From the NCBI GenBank assembly GCA_038114465.1, contig JAYNQW010000002.1, positions 1 through 64,000 on the forward strand: 64,000 bases of DNA, read 5' to 3'. The stretch's first letter is position 1, and each line of letters opens with the position of its first letter. Made by a program: the position numbers and the translations under genes. The notes under the pieces were generated by a model. That model did not search any database. It was not told where the DNA came from and worked only from the letters and a program-made list of their open reading frames with translations. Source of the DNA: CALINB01 sp938045325 (lineage in GTDB: Bacteria > Pseudomonadota > Alphaproteobacteria > Rhodospirillales > CALINB01). Shown in pieces: positions 16,950-26,158 of the stretch.

Positions 16950-18170
16950 TTACGGCAGTTCGATGATTTCGACGCGGCTGCCTTGTTGGATGGCCTCGGC
17001 GTGGGGGCTGCGCACAATCAGGCAATCGGCATGCGCCAGAGTCGCCATCATGGAACTGTCCTGCTTATTGAACGGCGTTGCGATGCGTTCGCCGTTTTCT
17101 GCATAACTCAGGCGCGCGCGCAAGTAATCCTGGCGACGGTCGTTTTCTTCTAAGTCACTGCCGAGGATCGCGGTTGCGACGGGTTTGTCCTCGGGCGAGA
17201 GGCCGAGCATCTTTTCGAGCGCGGGTTTGAGAAACACCAGCGACGTCACTCCGACCGATACCGGGTTGCCGGGCAGGCCCAGCACCGGTTGCTTGCCGAT
17301 ATGACCGAAGATAAGCGGTTTCCCCGGGCGCATGGCGATGCGGTAGAAGTCGAGATCAAAGCCTTCGCCACCGAGGACTTGTTGCACCAAATCGTAATCG
17401 CCGACAGAGGCTCCGCCCATGGTGACCAGCAAATCGCAATCCTGCGCGGCGGTTATTTTTTCCTTTAAGGATTCAACCGTATCGCGCGCGATGCCGAGAT
17501 CGACCGGTTCGCCACCGATGGCGGCAACGAACGCCATCAACGCAACGGTGTTGGAATTCAAAATTTGATGAGGCCCGACCTTGTTGCCAGGTTCGATCAA
17601 CTCATTGCCGTTGCCGAGCAGGGCGACCTTCGGTTTACGGTAAACGGTCAATTGGGGCACGTTCATGCCCGCCGCTAAACCAATATGGCGTGCACTTAAT
17701 CGCATGCCTTGGGTCAAGAGGACTTGGTCTTTCTTGAAATCCAGTCCGGCGGGCCGGATGTACCGCCCGGCCTTCGAGCTTTCCTTCATGGTGATGGCAT
17801 CGCCATCCTTATCGGTGTCTTCCTGAATGACGATGGCATCGGCGCCGTCGGGGACGGGAGCACCGGTAAAGATGCGGGCGCATTCACCGGGACCGACGGA
17901 TCCGGCGAACCCGTCACCGGCGCTCGATTCACCGATGAGTTTGAGCGTCGCGGGAACGGAAACGACATCGGCCGCGCGCACGGCATAACCGTCCATGGAA
18001 GACACATCCGCCGGGGGGTGACTGACCCGCGCCTTAACGTCCTCGGCCAAGACGCGCCCGGCGGCTTTGCTCAAAGGCACAACTTCAGTACCGAGTTTGT
18101 GGACGCCTGCAAGCACACGCTTAAGCGCATCGGCAACAGGCATCAGAGTTTGTCGGGCTTCACCGTTCAT
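16950..18170 (-). CDS. moeA: Molybdopterin molybdotransferase MoeA
   Basis: MoeA inserts molybdate into adenylylated molybdopterin. The 406-residue product shows VSSMDGYAVRAAD at the N-terminal domain, IFTGAPVPDGADAIVIQED, and the catalytic MoCF-like domain with LLVTMGGASVGDYDLV and GKPVLGLPGNPVSV-like text (IGKQPVLGLPGNPVSVGV). The C-terminal beta-barrel ends AIQQGSRVEIIELP. It lies 12 bases downstream of moaC in the same leftward unit. Confidence 0.95.
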   Translation of the reverse strand: MNGEARQTLMPVADALKRVLAGVHKLGTEVVPLSKAAGRVLAEDVKARVSHPPADVSSMDGYAVRAADVVSVPATLKLIGESSAGDGFAGSVGPGECARIFTGAPVPDGADAIVIQEDTDKDGDAITMKESSKAGRYIRPAGLDFKKDQVLLTQGMRLSARHIGLAAGMNVPQLTVYRKPKVALLGNGNELIEPGNKVGPHQILNSNTVALMAFVAAIGGEPVDLGIARDTVESLKEKITAAQDCDLLVTMGGASVGDYDLVQQVLGGEGFDLDFYRIAMRPGKPLIFGHIGKQPVLGLPGNPVSVGVTSLVFLKPALEKMLGLSPEDKPVATAILGSDLEENDRRQDYLRARLSYAENGERIATPFNKQDSSMMATLAHADCLIVRSPHAEAIQQGSRVEIIELP

Positions 18171-18182
18171 GATGGGTCAATA

Positions 18183-18671
18183 TTATTTCGCGTTAAAGGT
18201 GCCGGATTTGCCGCCGGCTTTGTGAACCAAATGAATATCGGTGATCGTCATACTCCGATCAATCGCTTTGCACATGTCGTAGACCGTGAGGGCAGCGACT
18301 GACACCGCTGTCAGGGCTTCCATCTCGACACCGGTCTGCCCGGTAATCTTACATGTCGCGGTAATGTTGACGGCGTTGTGGTCCGGATCGCAGGTGAGTT
18401 CCACATCGACGGCGCTTAAGTTGAGCGGATGACACAGAGGGATGAGGTCCGGCGTTTTTTTCGCGCCCATGATGCCGGCAAGCTGAGCGACGCTCAGTAC
18501 GTCGCCTTTCTTAATGCCGCCGTCAAGAATGCGCTGCAAGGTGGCTGCTTCCATGACGACCGATCCTTTCGCAACGGCAATCCGGTCGGTTGCGTCTTTG
18601 TCGGACACGTCGACCATGCGGGCGTTTCCCTCGTCGTCGAAATGGGTGAGCTTATTCATCGATTGACTCAT
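18183..18671 (-). CDS. moaC: Cyclic pyranopterin monophosphate synthase MoaC
   Basis: MoaC converts the MoaA product into cyclic pyranopterin monophosphate in molybdenum cofactor synthesis. The 162-residue protein contains LTHFDDEGNARMVDVSDK at the start, KTPDLIPLCHPL and the conserved GVEMEALTAVSVAALTVYDMCKA with the catalytic KxxD region AIDRSMTITDIHL. Length is normal. Its start overlaps the stop of the upstream methyltransferase by one base. Confidence 0.96.
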   Translation of the reverse strand: MSQSMNKLTHFDDEGNARMVDVSDKDATDRIAVAKGSVVMEAATLQRILDGGIKKGDVLSVAQLAGIMGAKKTPDLIPLCHPLNLSAVDVELTCDPDHNAVNITATCKITGQTGVEMEALTAVSVAALTVYDMCKAIDRSMTITDIHLVHKAGGKSGTFNAK

Positions 18672-19381
18672 TATGCGTCTTTGAGAATGTCAGGATACGG
18701 CAAGGAGCTGATATAGGCCAAGGTATAAAGCTTTTTGTGGCGCAGGGCGTGCATTTCATCCCGGCGGTGTTTCTCAATGACCTGCTGCATGTCCTTCACG
18801 CTGAAATACCGCACTACGAACGGATCGGCCTCGGTGAAAAACTGATAGGTGTTTTTGACGATTTGACGCAGGTCCCAGCGCGGCTCGGTAATGGAATGGA
18901 GGTAGTGCGTCTGTTGGGTGACCGCGAACATGTGATCGATCTGCGCGTCGGTCAGCCAAGAGATAAAGCCCGACGAAAAAACGAGATCGGCATCGATCGA
19001 TTGCTTGTCGAGGATATTCGCTTGTTCGAACGTGATGTTATCCGCATCGCCGGCATTTTCGCGCGCGATATCAATGGCCGATTGTGCAAAATCTATCCCG
19101 TGATAAGAGGCCGCACCCAAATCGATGGCGATTGGGCCCATGCGTCCTGTGCCGCAACCGAGTTCAACGACGTGTTTTCCCTGGCCGTGGGTTTTAATGT
19201 GTTCGAGCACGACATGCTTGCGAAAATGAATGGCTTCCGGCGGATTGCGCGTCAGGCGGTACCAGAGCGGCATGGCCTTGTTATCGACGCCGTGGCGGTT
19301 GAGGTCCCACGCCGGGTAACGGGCTTCCAAGAACGCCTGTGGATCATCCTTTATTTTTGTCGATTGCCCCGTCATCAACAA
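18671..19381 (-). CDS. Class I SAM-dependent methyltransferase
   Basis: The 236-residue protein has methyltransferase motif I VVELGCGTGRMG (about residue 74) followed by YHGIDFAQSAIDIARENA for the ribose-binding acidic strand and LVFSSGFISWLT for motif IV. The N-terminal WDLNRHGVDNKAMPLWYRLT is not a signature I can place, and the substrate is unknown. A second ATG two codons in is equally likely as the start. It sits between trpC and moaC, where many relatives have no gene, and shares an overlapping stop-start with moaC. Confidence 0.78.
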   Translation of the reverse strand: MLMTGQSTKIKDDPQAFLEARYPAWDLNRHGVDNKAMPLWYRLTRNPPEAIHFRKHVVLEHIKTHGQGKHVVELGCGTGRMGPIAIDLGAASYHGIDFAQSAIDIARENAGDADNITFEQANILDKQSIDADLVFSSGFISWLTDAQIDHMFAVTQQTHYLHSITEPRWDLRQIVKNTYQFFTEADPFVVRYFSVKDMQQVIEKHRRDEMHALRHKKLYTLAYISSLPYPDILKDA

Positions 19382-19407
19382 GTCCAGATGTAGTGTTTGC
19401 AGGATCT

Positions 19408-20223
19408 TCAGCCGCTGGCGGCCAGCGGTGCCGGATTCGAAAGTAAAGTTTTGGTTGCCGCCGTTACATTATCCTCACGCATCAAGGATTCACCAATCAG
19501 GAAACACCGCGCGCCCACTTGCGCCATGCGGGCGAGGTCGGCGGATGTTTTCAAGCCGCTTTCGCACACCAACGTGCGGCCGTCCGTAATATTTGCGGCC
19601 AAGGCTTCGGTCGTCGCGATATCCACTTCAAGTGTTTTGAGGTTTCGGTTGTTGATACCGATCAGCGGGGAGCGCAATCGTAATGCGCGATCCAGTTCCG
19701 CTTGATTGTGAACCTCGATCAGGACATCGAGGCCGATGCCGTGCGCAGTTTGTTCGAGTTCTGCTGCAAGGCCGTCATCGAGGGCGGCCATGATCAAGAG
19801 AATGCAGTCGGCGCCGATGGCGCGCGCTTCATACACTTGATACGGGTCGATCATAAAATCCTTGCGCAAGGCGGGCAGGGAGACAGCGGCGCGCGCCGCA
19901 CTCAGGTATTCATCCGCGCCTTGGAAATAAGGAATATCGGTCAAAACGGAAAGACACGTCGCACCGCCTTGTTCGTAGGCTTTGGCCAGTGCAACCGGAT
20001 CGAAATCTTCGCGGATAAGGCCTTGCGACGGAGAAGCTTTTTTGATTTCGGCAATCAAACCATAGCGGCCGCTTTGAACGGCTGACTTCAAAGCATCAGC
20101 GAAACCGCGCACAGGATCGGCTGCCTGTGCCGCCGCCATGACATCGTCGAGCGGGCATTTTTGTTTGCAGCTCTCGATGTGCTCACGTTTGTCGGCGCAG
20201 ATTTTTGCGAGGATGTCGCTCAT
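19408..20223 (-). CDS. trpC: Indole-3-glycerol-phosphate synthase
   Basis: TrpC closes the indole ring in tryptophan synthesis. The 271-residue TIM barrel shows LIAEIKKASPSQGLIREDFDP, where the first Lys is catalytic, then VLTDIPYFQG, LRKDFMIDPYQVYEARAIGAD, LIGINNRNLKTLEVD and VCESGLKT. All family landmarks are present. The start ATG overlaps the trpD stop by one base. Confidence 0.97.
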   Translation of the reverse strand: MSDILAKICADKREHIESCKQKCPLDDVMAAAQAADPVRGFADALKSAVQSGRYGLIAEIKKASPSQGLIREDFDPVALAKAYEQGGATCLSVLTDIPYFQGADEYLSAARAAVSLPALRKDFMIDPYQVYEARAIGADCILLIMAALDDGLAAELEQTAHGIGLDVLIEVHNQAELDRALRLRSPLIGINNRNLKTLEVDIATTEALAANITDGRTLVCESGLKTSADLARMAQVGARCFLIGESLMREDNVTAATKTLLSNPAPLAASG

Positions 20224-21254
20224 TAACCGTTCTCATTCGTAATTGCGACAAGTTTCTCAAGCGTGGCTTTTGCTTTACCGCTATCAATCGCTTGTGCGGC
20301 CGTTTTGGCACCTTCTTTCAAGGTTTTAACCTTATCGGCCACGATTAACGCACCCGCGGCATTATAGACAACCGCATCGCGATAGGCGCTTGCCGCACCG
20401 TCCAAGAGATTATGAATGGCTTTCGCATTAAAAGCCGGATTCCCGCCTTTGAGATCTTCCAATGTTGCGCGTTCAATGCCGGCTTCTTCCGGCGTCACTT
20501 CAAACGTTTCGACATGGCCGTTTTCGAGTGCCGCCACATAAGAGGGGCCGGTCGTGGTCAGCTCGTCGAGGCCGTCGGCGCCGTGTACGACCCAGGCTTT
20601 TTCCGTGCCGAGATTACCGAGAACCTGTGCCAGCGGCACGATCCATTCCCTGGCGAAGACACCGGTGAATTGACGGGTCACGCCGGCCGGGTTGGTTAAG
20701 GGACCGAGAACATTGAAGACAGTCCGTACGCCCAACTCGACGCGGGGTTTGCCGACATGCTTCATCGCCCCGTGGTGACGCGGGGCCATCATAAAGCCGA
20801 TACCCGCCTCGAAGATGGCTTTTGAAACGAGTTCGAAAGGTGCGTCGAGATTAACGCCCAACTCGACCAGCACATCGGCCGAACCAGATTTTGAAGAAAG
20901 CGCACGGTTACCGTGTTTGGCGATGGGAACGCCGCAGGCTGCCGTGACGAGGGCGGCTCCGGTCGAAATGTTATAGGTGCCCGCGGTATCGCCGCCGGTG
21001 CCGACAATATCGATAGCGTCTTTCGGCGCCTCGATGGGTGTTGCCTTGGCCCGCATGGAGCGGACTGCGCCGGTGATTTCATCCACGGTTTCCCCACGCA
21101 TGCGAAGCGCCATCAGGAAGCCGCCGATTTGCGCTTCGGTCGCGGCCCCGGTCATGAGGAAATCGAACGCCGCTTCCGCTTCGGTCTGATCGAGGGTCTC
21201 GCCGGCGGAAATGCGAGCCATCACCTCTTTAAAATCTTTAAATGGACCGTTCAT
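20223..21254 (-). CDS. trpD: Anthranilate phosphoribosyltransferase
   Basis: TrpD joins anthranilate to PRPP. The 343-residue protein has the PRPP-binding loop IVGTGGDTAGTYNISTGAA, KHGNRALSSKSGSADVLVELG and MMAPRHHGAMKHVGKPRVELGVRTVFNVLGPLTNPA in order, matching the family. It is coupled to trpG by a 4-base overlap (ATGA) and to trpC by a one-base overlap. Confidence 0.97.
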   Translation of the reverse strand: MNGPFKDFKEVMARISAGETLDQTEAEAAFDFLMTGAATEAQIGGFLMALRMRGETVDEITGAVRSMRAKATPIEAPKDAIDIVGTGGDTAGTYNISTGAALVTAACGVPIAKHGNRALSSKSGSADVLVELGVNLDAPFELVSKAIFEAGIGFMMAPRHHGAMKHVGKPRVELGVRTVFNVLGPLTNPAGVTRQFTGVFAREWIVPLAQVLGNLGTEKAWVVHGADGLDELTTTGPSYVAALENGHVETFEVTPEEAGIERATLEDLKGGNPAFNAKAIHNLLDGAASAYRDAVVYNAAGALIVADKVKTLKEGAKTAAQAIDSGKAKATLEKLVAITNENG

Positions 21255-21841
21255 GCCGCTTGTTTCCTGCCGCCGCCGGCGATGTCGATGAAGTTTTTCA
21301 GGATTTGATGGCCGTGCTCCGAGGCGATGCTTTCGGGGTGAAATTGCACGCCGAAGATCGGTAGTTCGTTGTGCTGCAGTCCTTGGATAACGTCGTCATC
21401 GCTTTGCGCCGTCACACTTAAACAATTCGGCAGATTATCTCGTTTGACCATGAGTGAATGGTAGCGTGTCGCCGTGAATGGGTTGGCAAGATCTTTGAAA
21501 ATGCCCGATCCGTCATGGGAAATTTGGCTAACCTTGCCGTGCATCGGTTTAGGCGCGCGGACCACGGTGCCGCCGAAAGCCTGGCCGATGCATTGATGAC
21601 CGAGGCAGACCCCCAAGATAGGGGTCGATTGGTGGGCCTTCTCGATCAACTCGAGGCAGATCCCGGCGCGGTCAGGATCACAGGGGCCCGGTGAAATCAC
21701 CAAGCCTTGCGGATTTAAATCCATTACCGCATCGGCCGATAGGGCGTCGTTTCGGTAGACGTCGACCTCGGCTCCCAGCTCGCCGAGATAATGGCGCAGG
21801 TTGTAGGTAAAGCTATCGTAGTTATCAATTAATATAAACAT
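21251..21841 (-). CDS. trpG: Anthranilate synthase glutamine amidotransferase subunit
   Basis: TrpG supplies ammonia from glutamine to TrpE. The 196-residue protein opens ILIDNYDSFTYNLRHYLGELG, has LGVCLGHQCIGQAFGG with the catalytic Cys, the S(H/Y)DGSGIF region, and FGVQFHPESIASEHG with the catalytic His and Glu. The partner trpE lies 6.3 kb away (28120-29637) on the same strand, with an opposite-strand block between. pabA-type roles cannot be excluded, but the trpDC linkage favours tryptophan synthesis. Confidence 0.95.
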   Translation of the reverse strand: MFILIDNYDSFTYNLRHYLGELGAEVDVYRNDALSADAVMDLNPQGLVISPGPCDPDRAGICLELIEKAHQSTPILGVCLGHQCIGQAFGGTVVRAPKPMHGKVSQISHDGSGIFKDLANPFTATRYHSLMVKRDNLPNCLSVTAQSDDDVIQGLQHNELPIFGVQFHPESIASEHGHQILKNFIDIAGGGRKQAA

Positions 21842-21923
21842 ATCAGATGGTTATTCTTTATTTTTTAAGATTATTGTTTAATAATATTTCGGTCGTTGAA
21901 ATAGAAATAAGGTTGCAGGGCGC

Positions 21924-21952
21924 ACAATGCTATCGGTCGCTCTCAGGGTCAA
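21924..21952 (-). promoter_or_regulatory. Putative trpGDC promoter
   Basis: On the minus strand TTGACC (plus 21947-21952) stands 17 bases from CATTGT (21924-21929). The -35 is identical to that of lexA; the -10 is weak. An AT-rich leader of about 80 bases follows to the trpG start. A local promoter is required because an opposite-strand block separates trpG from trpE. Confidence 0.4.
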
Positions 21953-21975
21953 GAAAACATGATCCTTAGGTTCGC

Positions 21976-22008
21976 TTGACCTTCTAGTTAGGGGTAACCT
22001 TATATAAC
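21976..22008 (+). promoter_or_regulatory. MerR/CueR-type promoter of the copper-efflux genes
   Basis: TTGACC at 21976-21981 and TATATA at 22001-22006 are separated by 19 bases, the over-long spacing typical of promoters that MerR-family activators twist into register. A short dyad GTTA-N4-TAAC (21987-21998) lies near the middle of the spacer. The metal ATPase starts 24 bases downstream and the CueR-like gene follows it. Confidence 0.75.
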
Positions 22009-22032
22009 ATTCTAGTAAATTAGAAGGTTGGT

Positions 22033-24228
22033 ATGAATACCGAGTGCTGCGCCCATCACGGCCATCATCATCGCCCTCCCGCTGATCCCGGACCGGGTGA
22101 TCCCAATGCCGATTATACCTGCCCGATGCATTTGGATGTCGTGCAGAAAGGTCCCGGCACGTGCCCCGCGTGCGGCATGGCCTTGGAGCCGGTCGCCGTC
22201 AGTCTCGATGAGGGCCCCAATGAAGAACTGATCGATATGAAGCGCCGGTTCATGATCGGTGCTGTGTTCGCGATACCCGTGATGGTTTTGGCCATGGGTG
22301 AAATGATTCCGGGGCTCCAAATTGAGCAATGGATATCGGCGAATGCATCTCTATGGCTGCAACTTCTGTTGGCAACACCAGTCGTTCTTTGGGCGGGCTG
22401 GCCTTTTTTTGAGCTTGGCTGGCAATCTCTCGTAACCCGGCAGCTCAATATGTTTACCTTGATCGCGATCGGGGTCGGGGTCGCCTATGTTTTCAGCGCC
22501 GTAGCCGTACTCTTTCTAGGTATATTTCCGGCTGCGTTTCGTGCCGAACAAGGCCATGTTGCGGTCTATTTTGAAGCCGCCGCCGTCATTACCGTGCTTG
22601 TTCTTCTGGGTCAGGTCTTGGAATTGCAGGCCCGCAAAGGAACCAGTCAGGCCCTTAAAGCATTGTTGAAATTATCACCGCCGACGGCGCGCCTGATCGG
22701 AGAAGATGGGCGTGATCGAGAAGTGCCGTTAGGTGATGTCAGGGCTGGGCAACTTTTAAAGGTTTTGCCGGGCGATCATATTCCTCTCGACGGCACTATC
22801 CTCGAAGGCCGCAGTACCATAGATGAATCGATGATCTCCGGTGAATCCCTGCCGGTGGAAAAAAAGCCCGGCGAAACTGTCATCGGCGGCACGATGAATA
22901 CGACCGGCAGTTTTACGATGCGCGCCGATAAAATCGGCAGCGAAACACTGTTGGCGAAAATCGTGCAAATGGTCGCCGATGCTCAGCGCTCACGCGCGCC
23001 CATTCAAAGCCTAGCCGATCGTGTCGCTAGTTACTTTGTGCCGGGCGTGATCGGCATCGCAATACTCTCCTTTATTATCTGGTCTATTTTCGGTCCCGCG
23101 CCGGCCATGGGCTTTGCTCTGATTGTCGCCGTTTCCGTACTGATTATTGCCTGTCCGTGCGCCTTGGGACTGGCAACGCCGATGTCGATCATGGTCGGGA
23201 TCGGCCGGGGCGCGGGCGAGGGGGTGCTTATTAAAAGCGCCGATGCCCTGGAGCGCCTGGAGAAGGCCGACACGCTGATTTTCGATAAAACAGGTACGCT
23301 GACGGAAGGAAGGCCACGTGTCACGGACATCATAACCGCACCGGGTACGTCAAAAACAGATGTCTTGCGCCTGGCGGCAAGCCTGGAACGCCATAGCGAG
23401 CATCCACTGGCCGGGGCCGTTATCGCAGCGGCTGATGACGACAATATTCACTTATCCGAGGCTATGGATGTTTTAGCCATGCCCGGCAAAGGCATAACCG
23501 GCATTGTCGATGGCCATCAAATCACGATTGGAAATGAAGCGCTATTGGCCGGGCAAAACATAGCAACCGAAGGCCTTACGGCTCAAGGTGAGAGATTTCA
23601 CCGGGAAGGTGCCGGCACGATGTTTGTGGGGATCGATCAAAAAGCCGCCGGTTTGATCGTTATCCGCGACACCATCAAAGAAAATGCGAAAGCGGCGTTG
23701 GACCAGCTTCGCCGCGACGGTTTAACGCTCATCATGCTGAGCGGCGATAACGAATCAACGGCTCAGCATGTCGCAAAACAGTTGGGCATCGAGAATGTGA
23801 CCGCCGGCGTTTTACCGGGGGAAAAAAGCGCGATCGTTGGCAAGCTTCGCGATCAGGGTCACGTTGTTGCCATGGCTGGTGACGGTGTGAATGACGCACC
23901 GGCATTGGCGGCAGCGGATATTGGCATCGCCATGGGTACAGGAACGGATGTCGCTATAGAAAGTGCGGGTATCACCCTTGTGAAGGGCGATCTTCATGGC
24001 GTTGTCCGTGCCCGTAAGCTCAGTCAAATCACGATGAAAAATATTCGACAGAACTTGTTCTTCGCGTTTGCCTACAACGGTCTTGGTATACCGGTCGCTG
24101 CCGGTGTTTTTTTTCCGATTTTTGGAATTCTGTTAAACCCTATGATTGCCGCGGCGGCCATGAGTTTTAGTTCTGTTTCAATCATTTTAAATGCGTTGCG
24201 GTTAAAAGCCGTGAAGCTATCGATCTGA
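22033..24228 (+). CDS. copA: P1B-type copper-translocating ATPase
   Basis: This 731-residue ATPase exports monovalent copper (or silver) from the cytoplasm. The N-terminus is His-rich (CCAHHGHHHR) and then has a heavy-metal-binding YHS-like module, CPMHLDVV...CPACGM (about 29-51), instead of the usual HMA domain. The core shows the membrane metal motif IACPCALG (CPC near 374), phosphorylation site DKTGT (Asp about 418), the SEHPLAG HP motif (about 455) and GDGVNDAP (about 616), plus about eight membrane helices. CPC and the CueR-like neighbour indicate Cu(I)/Ag(I). It is divergent from trpG and is followed 22 bases later by its regulator. Confidence 0.94.
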   Translation: MNTECCAHHGHHHRPPADPGPGDPNADYTCPMHLDVVQKGPGTCPACGMALEPVAVSLDEGPNEELIDMKRRFMIGAVFAIPVMVLAMGEMIPGLQIEQWISANASLWLQLLLATPVVLWAGWPFFELGWQSLVTRQLNMFTLIAIGVGVAYVFSAVAVLFLGIFPAAFRAEQGHVAVYFEAAAVITVLVLLGQVLELQARKGTSQALKALLKLSPPTARLIGEDGRDREVPLGDVRAGQLLKVLPGDHIPLDGTILEGRSTIDESMISGESLPVEKKPGETVIGGTMNTTGSFTMRADKIGSETLLAKIVQMVADAQRSRAPIQSLADRVASYFVPGVIGIAILSFIIWSIFGPAPAMGFALIVAVSVLIIACPCALGLATPMSIMVGIGRGAGEGVLIKSADALERLEKADTLIFDKTGTLTEGRPRVTDIITAPGTSKTDVLRLAASLERHSEHPLAGAVIAAADDDNIHLSEAMDVLAMPGKGITGIVDGHQITIGNEALLAGQNIATEGLTAQGERFHREGAGTMFVGIDQKAAGLIVIRDTIKENAKAALDQLRRDGLTLIMLSGDNESTAQHVAKQLGIENVTAGVLPGEKSAIVGKLRDQGHVVAMAGDGVNDAPALAAADIGIAMGTGTDVAIESAGITLVKGDLHGVVRARKLSQITMKNIRQNLFFAFAYNGLGIPVAAGVFFPIFGILLNPMIAAAAMSFSSVSIILNALRLKAVKLSI

Positions 24229-24250
24229 TGTTTGTGTCGAGGAGGTTTGA

Positions 24251-24643
24251 ATGAACATAGGAAATGCGGCTGAAAAATCCGGTGTTCCCGCTAAAACCAT
24301 TCGGTATTACGAAAGCATCGAGCTGATTCCGCCGGCGGACCGACTTGAGAACGGATATCGCGATTACAGTATTCAAGACATTCAAACACTGCAGTTTATT
24401 CACCGTGCCCGAAAACTCGGGTTCTCAATTAAAGACGTCGGTAATCTTCTCACGCTTTGGCAAGATAAAAACAGGGCCAGCGCCGAGGTTAAATCGCTTG
24501 CCCAAAATCATATCAAGCAGTTGGATGAGAGGATTAACGAATTAACGGCGATTAGGAGCACGCTGGTACATTTGACTGAAAAATGTCATGGCGATGATCG
24601 TCCGGATTGTCCCATTCTGAAAAAACTCGGCGCGGAATCTTAG
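24251..24643 (+). CDS. cueR: CueR-type MerR-family copper-responsive activator
   Basis: The 130-residue protein has the MerR helix-turn-helix (NIGNAAEKSGVPAKTIRYYESIEL in part, 1-70), a dimerisation helix and a C-terminal metal loop with Cys112 and Cys120 (CHGDDRPDC). Ser77 is also present. These three positions are the same as in E. coli CueR, where they define a two-coordinate Cu(I)/Ag(I)/Au(I) site. A GAGGAGG ribosome site precedes the ATG. It probably activates the promoter at 21976-22008 and so its own expression within the copA unit. Confidence 0.9.
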   Translation: MNIGNAAEKSGVPAKTIRYYESIELIPPADRLENGYRDYSIQDIQTLQFIHRARKLGFSIKDVGNLLTLWQDKNRASAEVKSLAQNHIKQLDERINELTAIRSTLVHLTEKCHGDDRPDCPILKKLGAES

Positions 24644-24757
24644 AAATTTTTCCCGGTTTTACGGTGTTTATCCGTTGTTAACTTAAATTCAATCTCACCG
24701 AGTCTTAGATACGCTAAAATAGCCGGATTAGGTCGGTCCCTGGGGGAAGTTGGATTA

Positions 24758-26098
24758 ATGGCCCGCCGTTCTCAACAGCGTTTGATATTGCTCGTTTCGA
24801 CAGCCGTTACCGTCGGTTCATTGGCGGCGATCGGCTATGCGTTGGCGCCGGTGTTGTTAGGGTCTTCCGAAGTGCAGGTTGCGGTCAAGAAACCGTTGCC
24901 GCCCACACCGAAAACGGTACCGAAAAAGCCGCCGAAAAAAATCGATAAACCGGCGATGCCTATTAAGGCTCAAACGGCAGAAACAAAAGAACCGGCGATA
25001 AAACCACCAGAGAAAAAAGAAGAGCCTGCAGCTTCGGGTGATCAATCGCCATCGGTCATCAAATCGGCCGAGGCGTCTGTCCATAAAACGGAAAAGCAAC
25101 GTCCGCCATCCGATAAGCCGGTCGAAAGCAAACCGCAACCGGCGGCGTCTTTGCAAAAAAACGAGAAAGCCGTAGCAGGACCGAAAGAAGAGGAAAAACC
25201 AAAACGGCCCTACGAAGAACCCTTGCCAGGTGATATTTATGAACCCCCGGATATCAAAACACCGACGCGTAAACCAAAAGCGCCGAAAGCCCGACGGATC
25301 AAAAAAACGCCACAAGAGAAAAGCGTAAAAGTCGCACGCTTAACGCCGCTGAAACGATCCCAATTGCCGCCGTGGCGGCGTTATGCGGTCTGGGCGCCGA
25401 TCAAGAAAAAAGACCGGGGCAAACCGAAAATCGTCATCGTGATTGATGATATGGGGATCGACCAGCGTCGCTCAAAGAAAATTGTCGCTTTAACTGGGCC
25501 ATTAACACTGTCGTATTTGACTTATGCTAAATCTCTTTACAAGCAAACGCGCGCTGCACGAAAAGCAGGCCACGAAATTATGCTACATCTGGCGATGGAG
25601 CCGGCCAACATGCAAAATGACCCAGGGCCGCGTGTCCTGTTGCGGGATTTAGAGCCAGACGAAATCCAACGGCGGTTGGTTTGGGGGTTAAGCCGGTTGC
25701 ATCGTTATGTCGGTATTAACAACCATATGGGCAGTAAATTCACCGCCGACCGATACGGCATGACGATTGTGATGAAAGAATTGCGCCGCCGTGGGTTGTT
25801 GTTTTTAGATTCACGAACGACCAATAAGTCCGTCGGTGCCGTCATCGCCCATGCCATTGGTGTGCCGTATGCCGAAAGAAACATATTCCTCGATAACGTA
25901 AATGAACTCGGTGCGGTTCAAAATCGCTTAGCGGAGCTTGAAGGGCTGGCGCGTCGCCGTGGCAAGGCTATTGCCATCGGTCATCCCCGGAATGCGACGA
26001 TTAAGGCTCTAACGGCCTGGCTCGGCGAGGTGAAATCGAGAGGGTTCGTAATCGTGCCGTTGACGTCCGTTGTGCATGTGCCGAAAATAGCCGGATAG
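24758..26098 (+). CDS. Divergent polysaccharide deacetylase (YibQ family) with a long Lys/Pro-rich linker
   Basis: The 446-residue protein has one N-terminal membrane helix (about 8-33), then about 170 residues rich in Lys, Pro, Glu and Ala with almost no predicted fold, and a C-terminal divergent polysaccharide deacetylase domain (about 222-446). The domain shows IVIVIDDMGIDQ, where the Asp residues fit the first metal motif, EIMLHLAMEP, NNHMGSKFTADRYGM, LFLDSRTTN and GHPRNATI. The linker probably spans the periplasm from the inner membrane. Relatives often sit beside murein peptidase genes; here the neighbours are cueR and aconitase X. The activity is unproven for the family. Confidence 0.85.
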   Translation: MARRSQQRLILLVSTAVTVGSLAAIGYALAPVLLGSSEVQVAVKKPLPPTPKTVPKKPPKKIDKPAMPIKAQTAETKEPAIKPPEKKEEPAASGDQSPSVIKSAEASVHKTEKQRPPSDKPVESKPQPAASLQKNEKAVAGPKEEEKPKRPYEEPLPGDIYEPPDIKTPTRKPKAPKARRIKKTPQEKSVKVARLTPLKRSQLPPWRRYAVWAPIKKKDRGKPKIVIVIDDMGIDQRRSKKIVALTGPLTLSYLTYAKSLYKQTRAARKAGHEIMLHLAMEPANMQNDPGPRVLLRDLEPDEIQRRLVWGLSRLHRYVGINNHMGSKFTADRYGMTIVMKELRRRGLLFLDSRTTNKSVGAVIAHAIGVPYAERNIFLDNVNELGAVQNRLAELEGLARRRGKAIAIGHPRNATIKALTAWLGEVKSRGFVIVPLTSVVHVPKIAG

Positions 26099-26158
26099 AA
26101 AACGCACAAATTTGGTGAGGCCGTCATCTCCATCAAACTGAACGATTTTGAAAAAGAT

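Noticed and set aside
24857..25315. Minus-strand 152-codon frame rich in Arg, Phe and Trp
   Set aside because: Antisense shadow of the Lys/Pro-rich linker of the YibQ-like gene.
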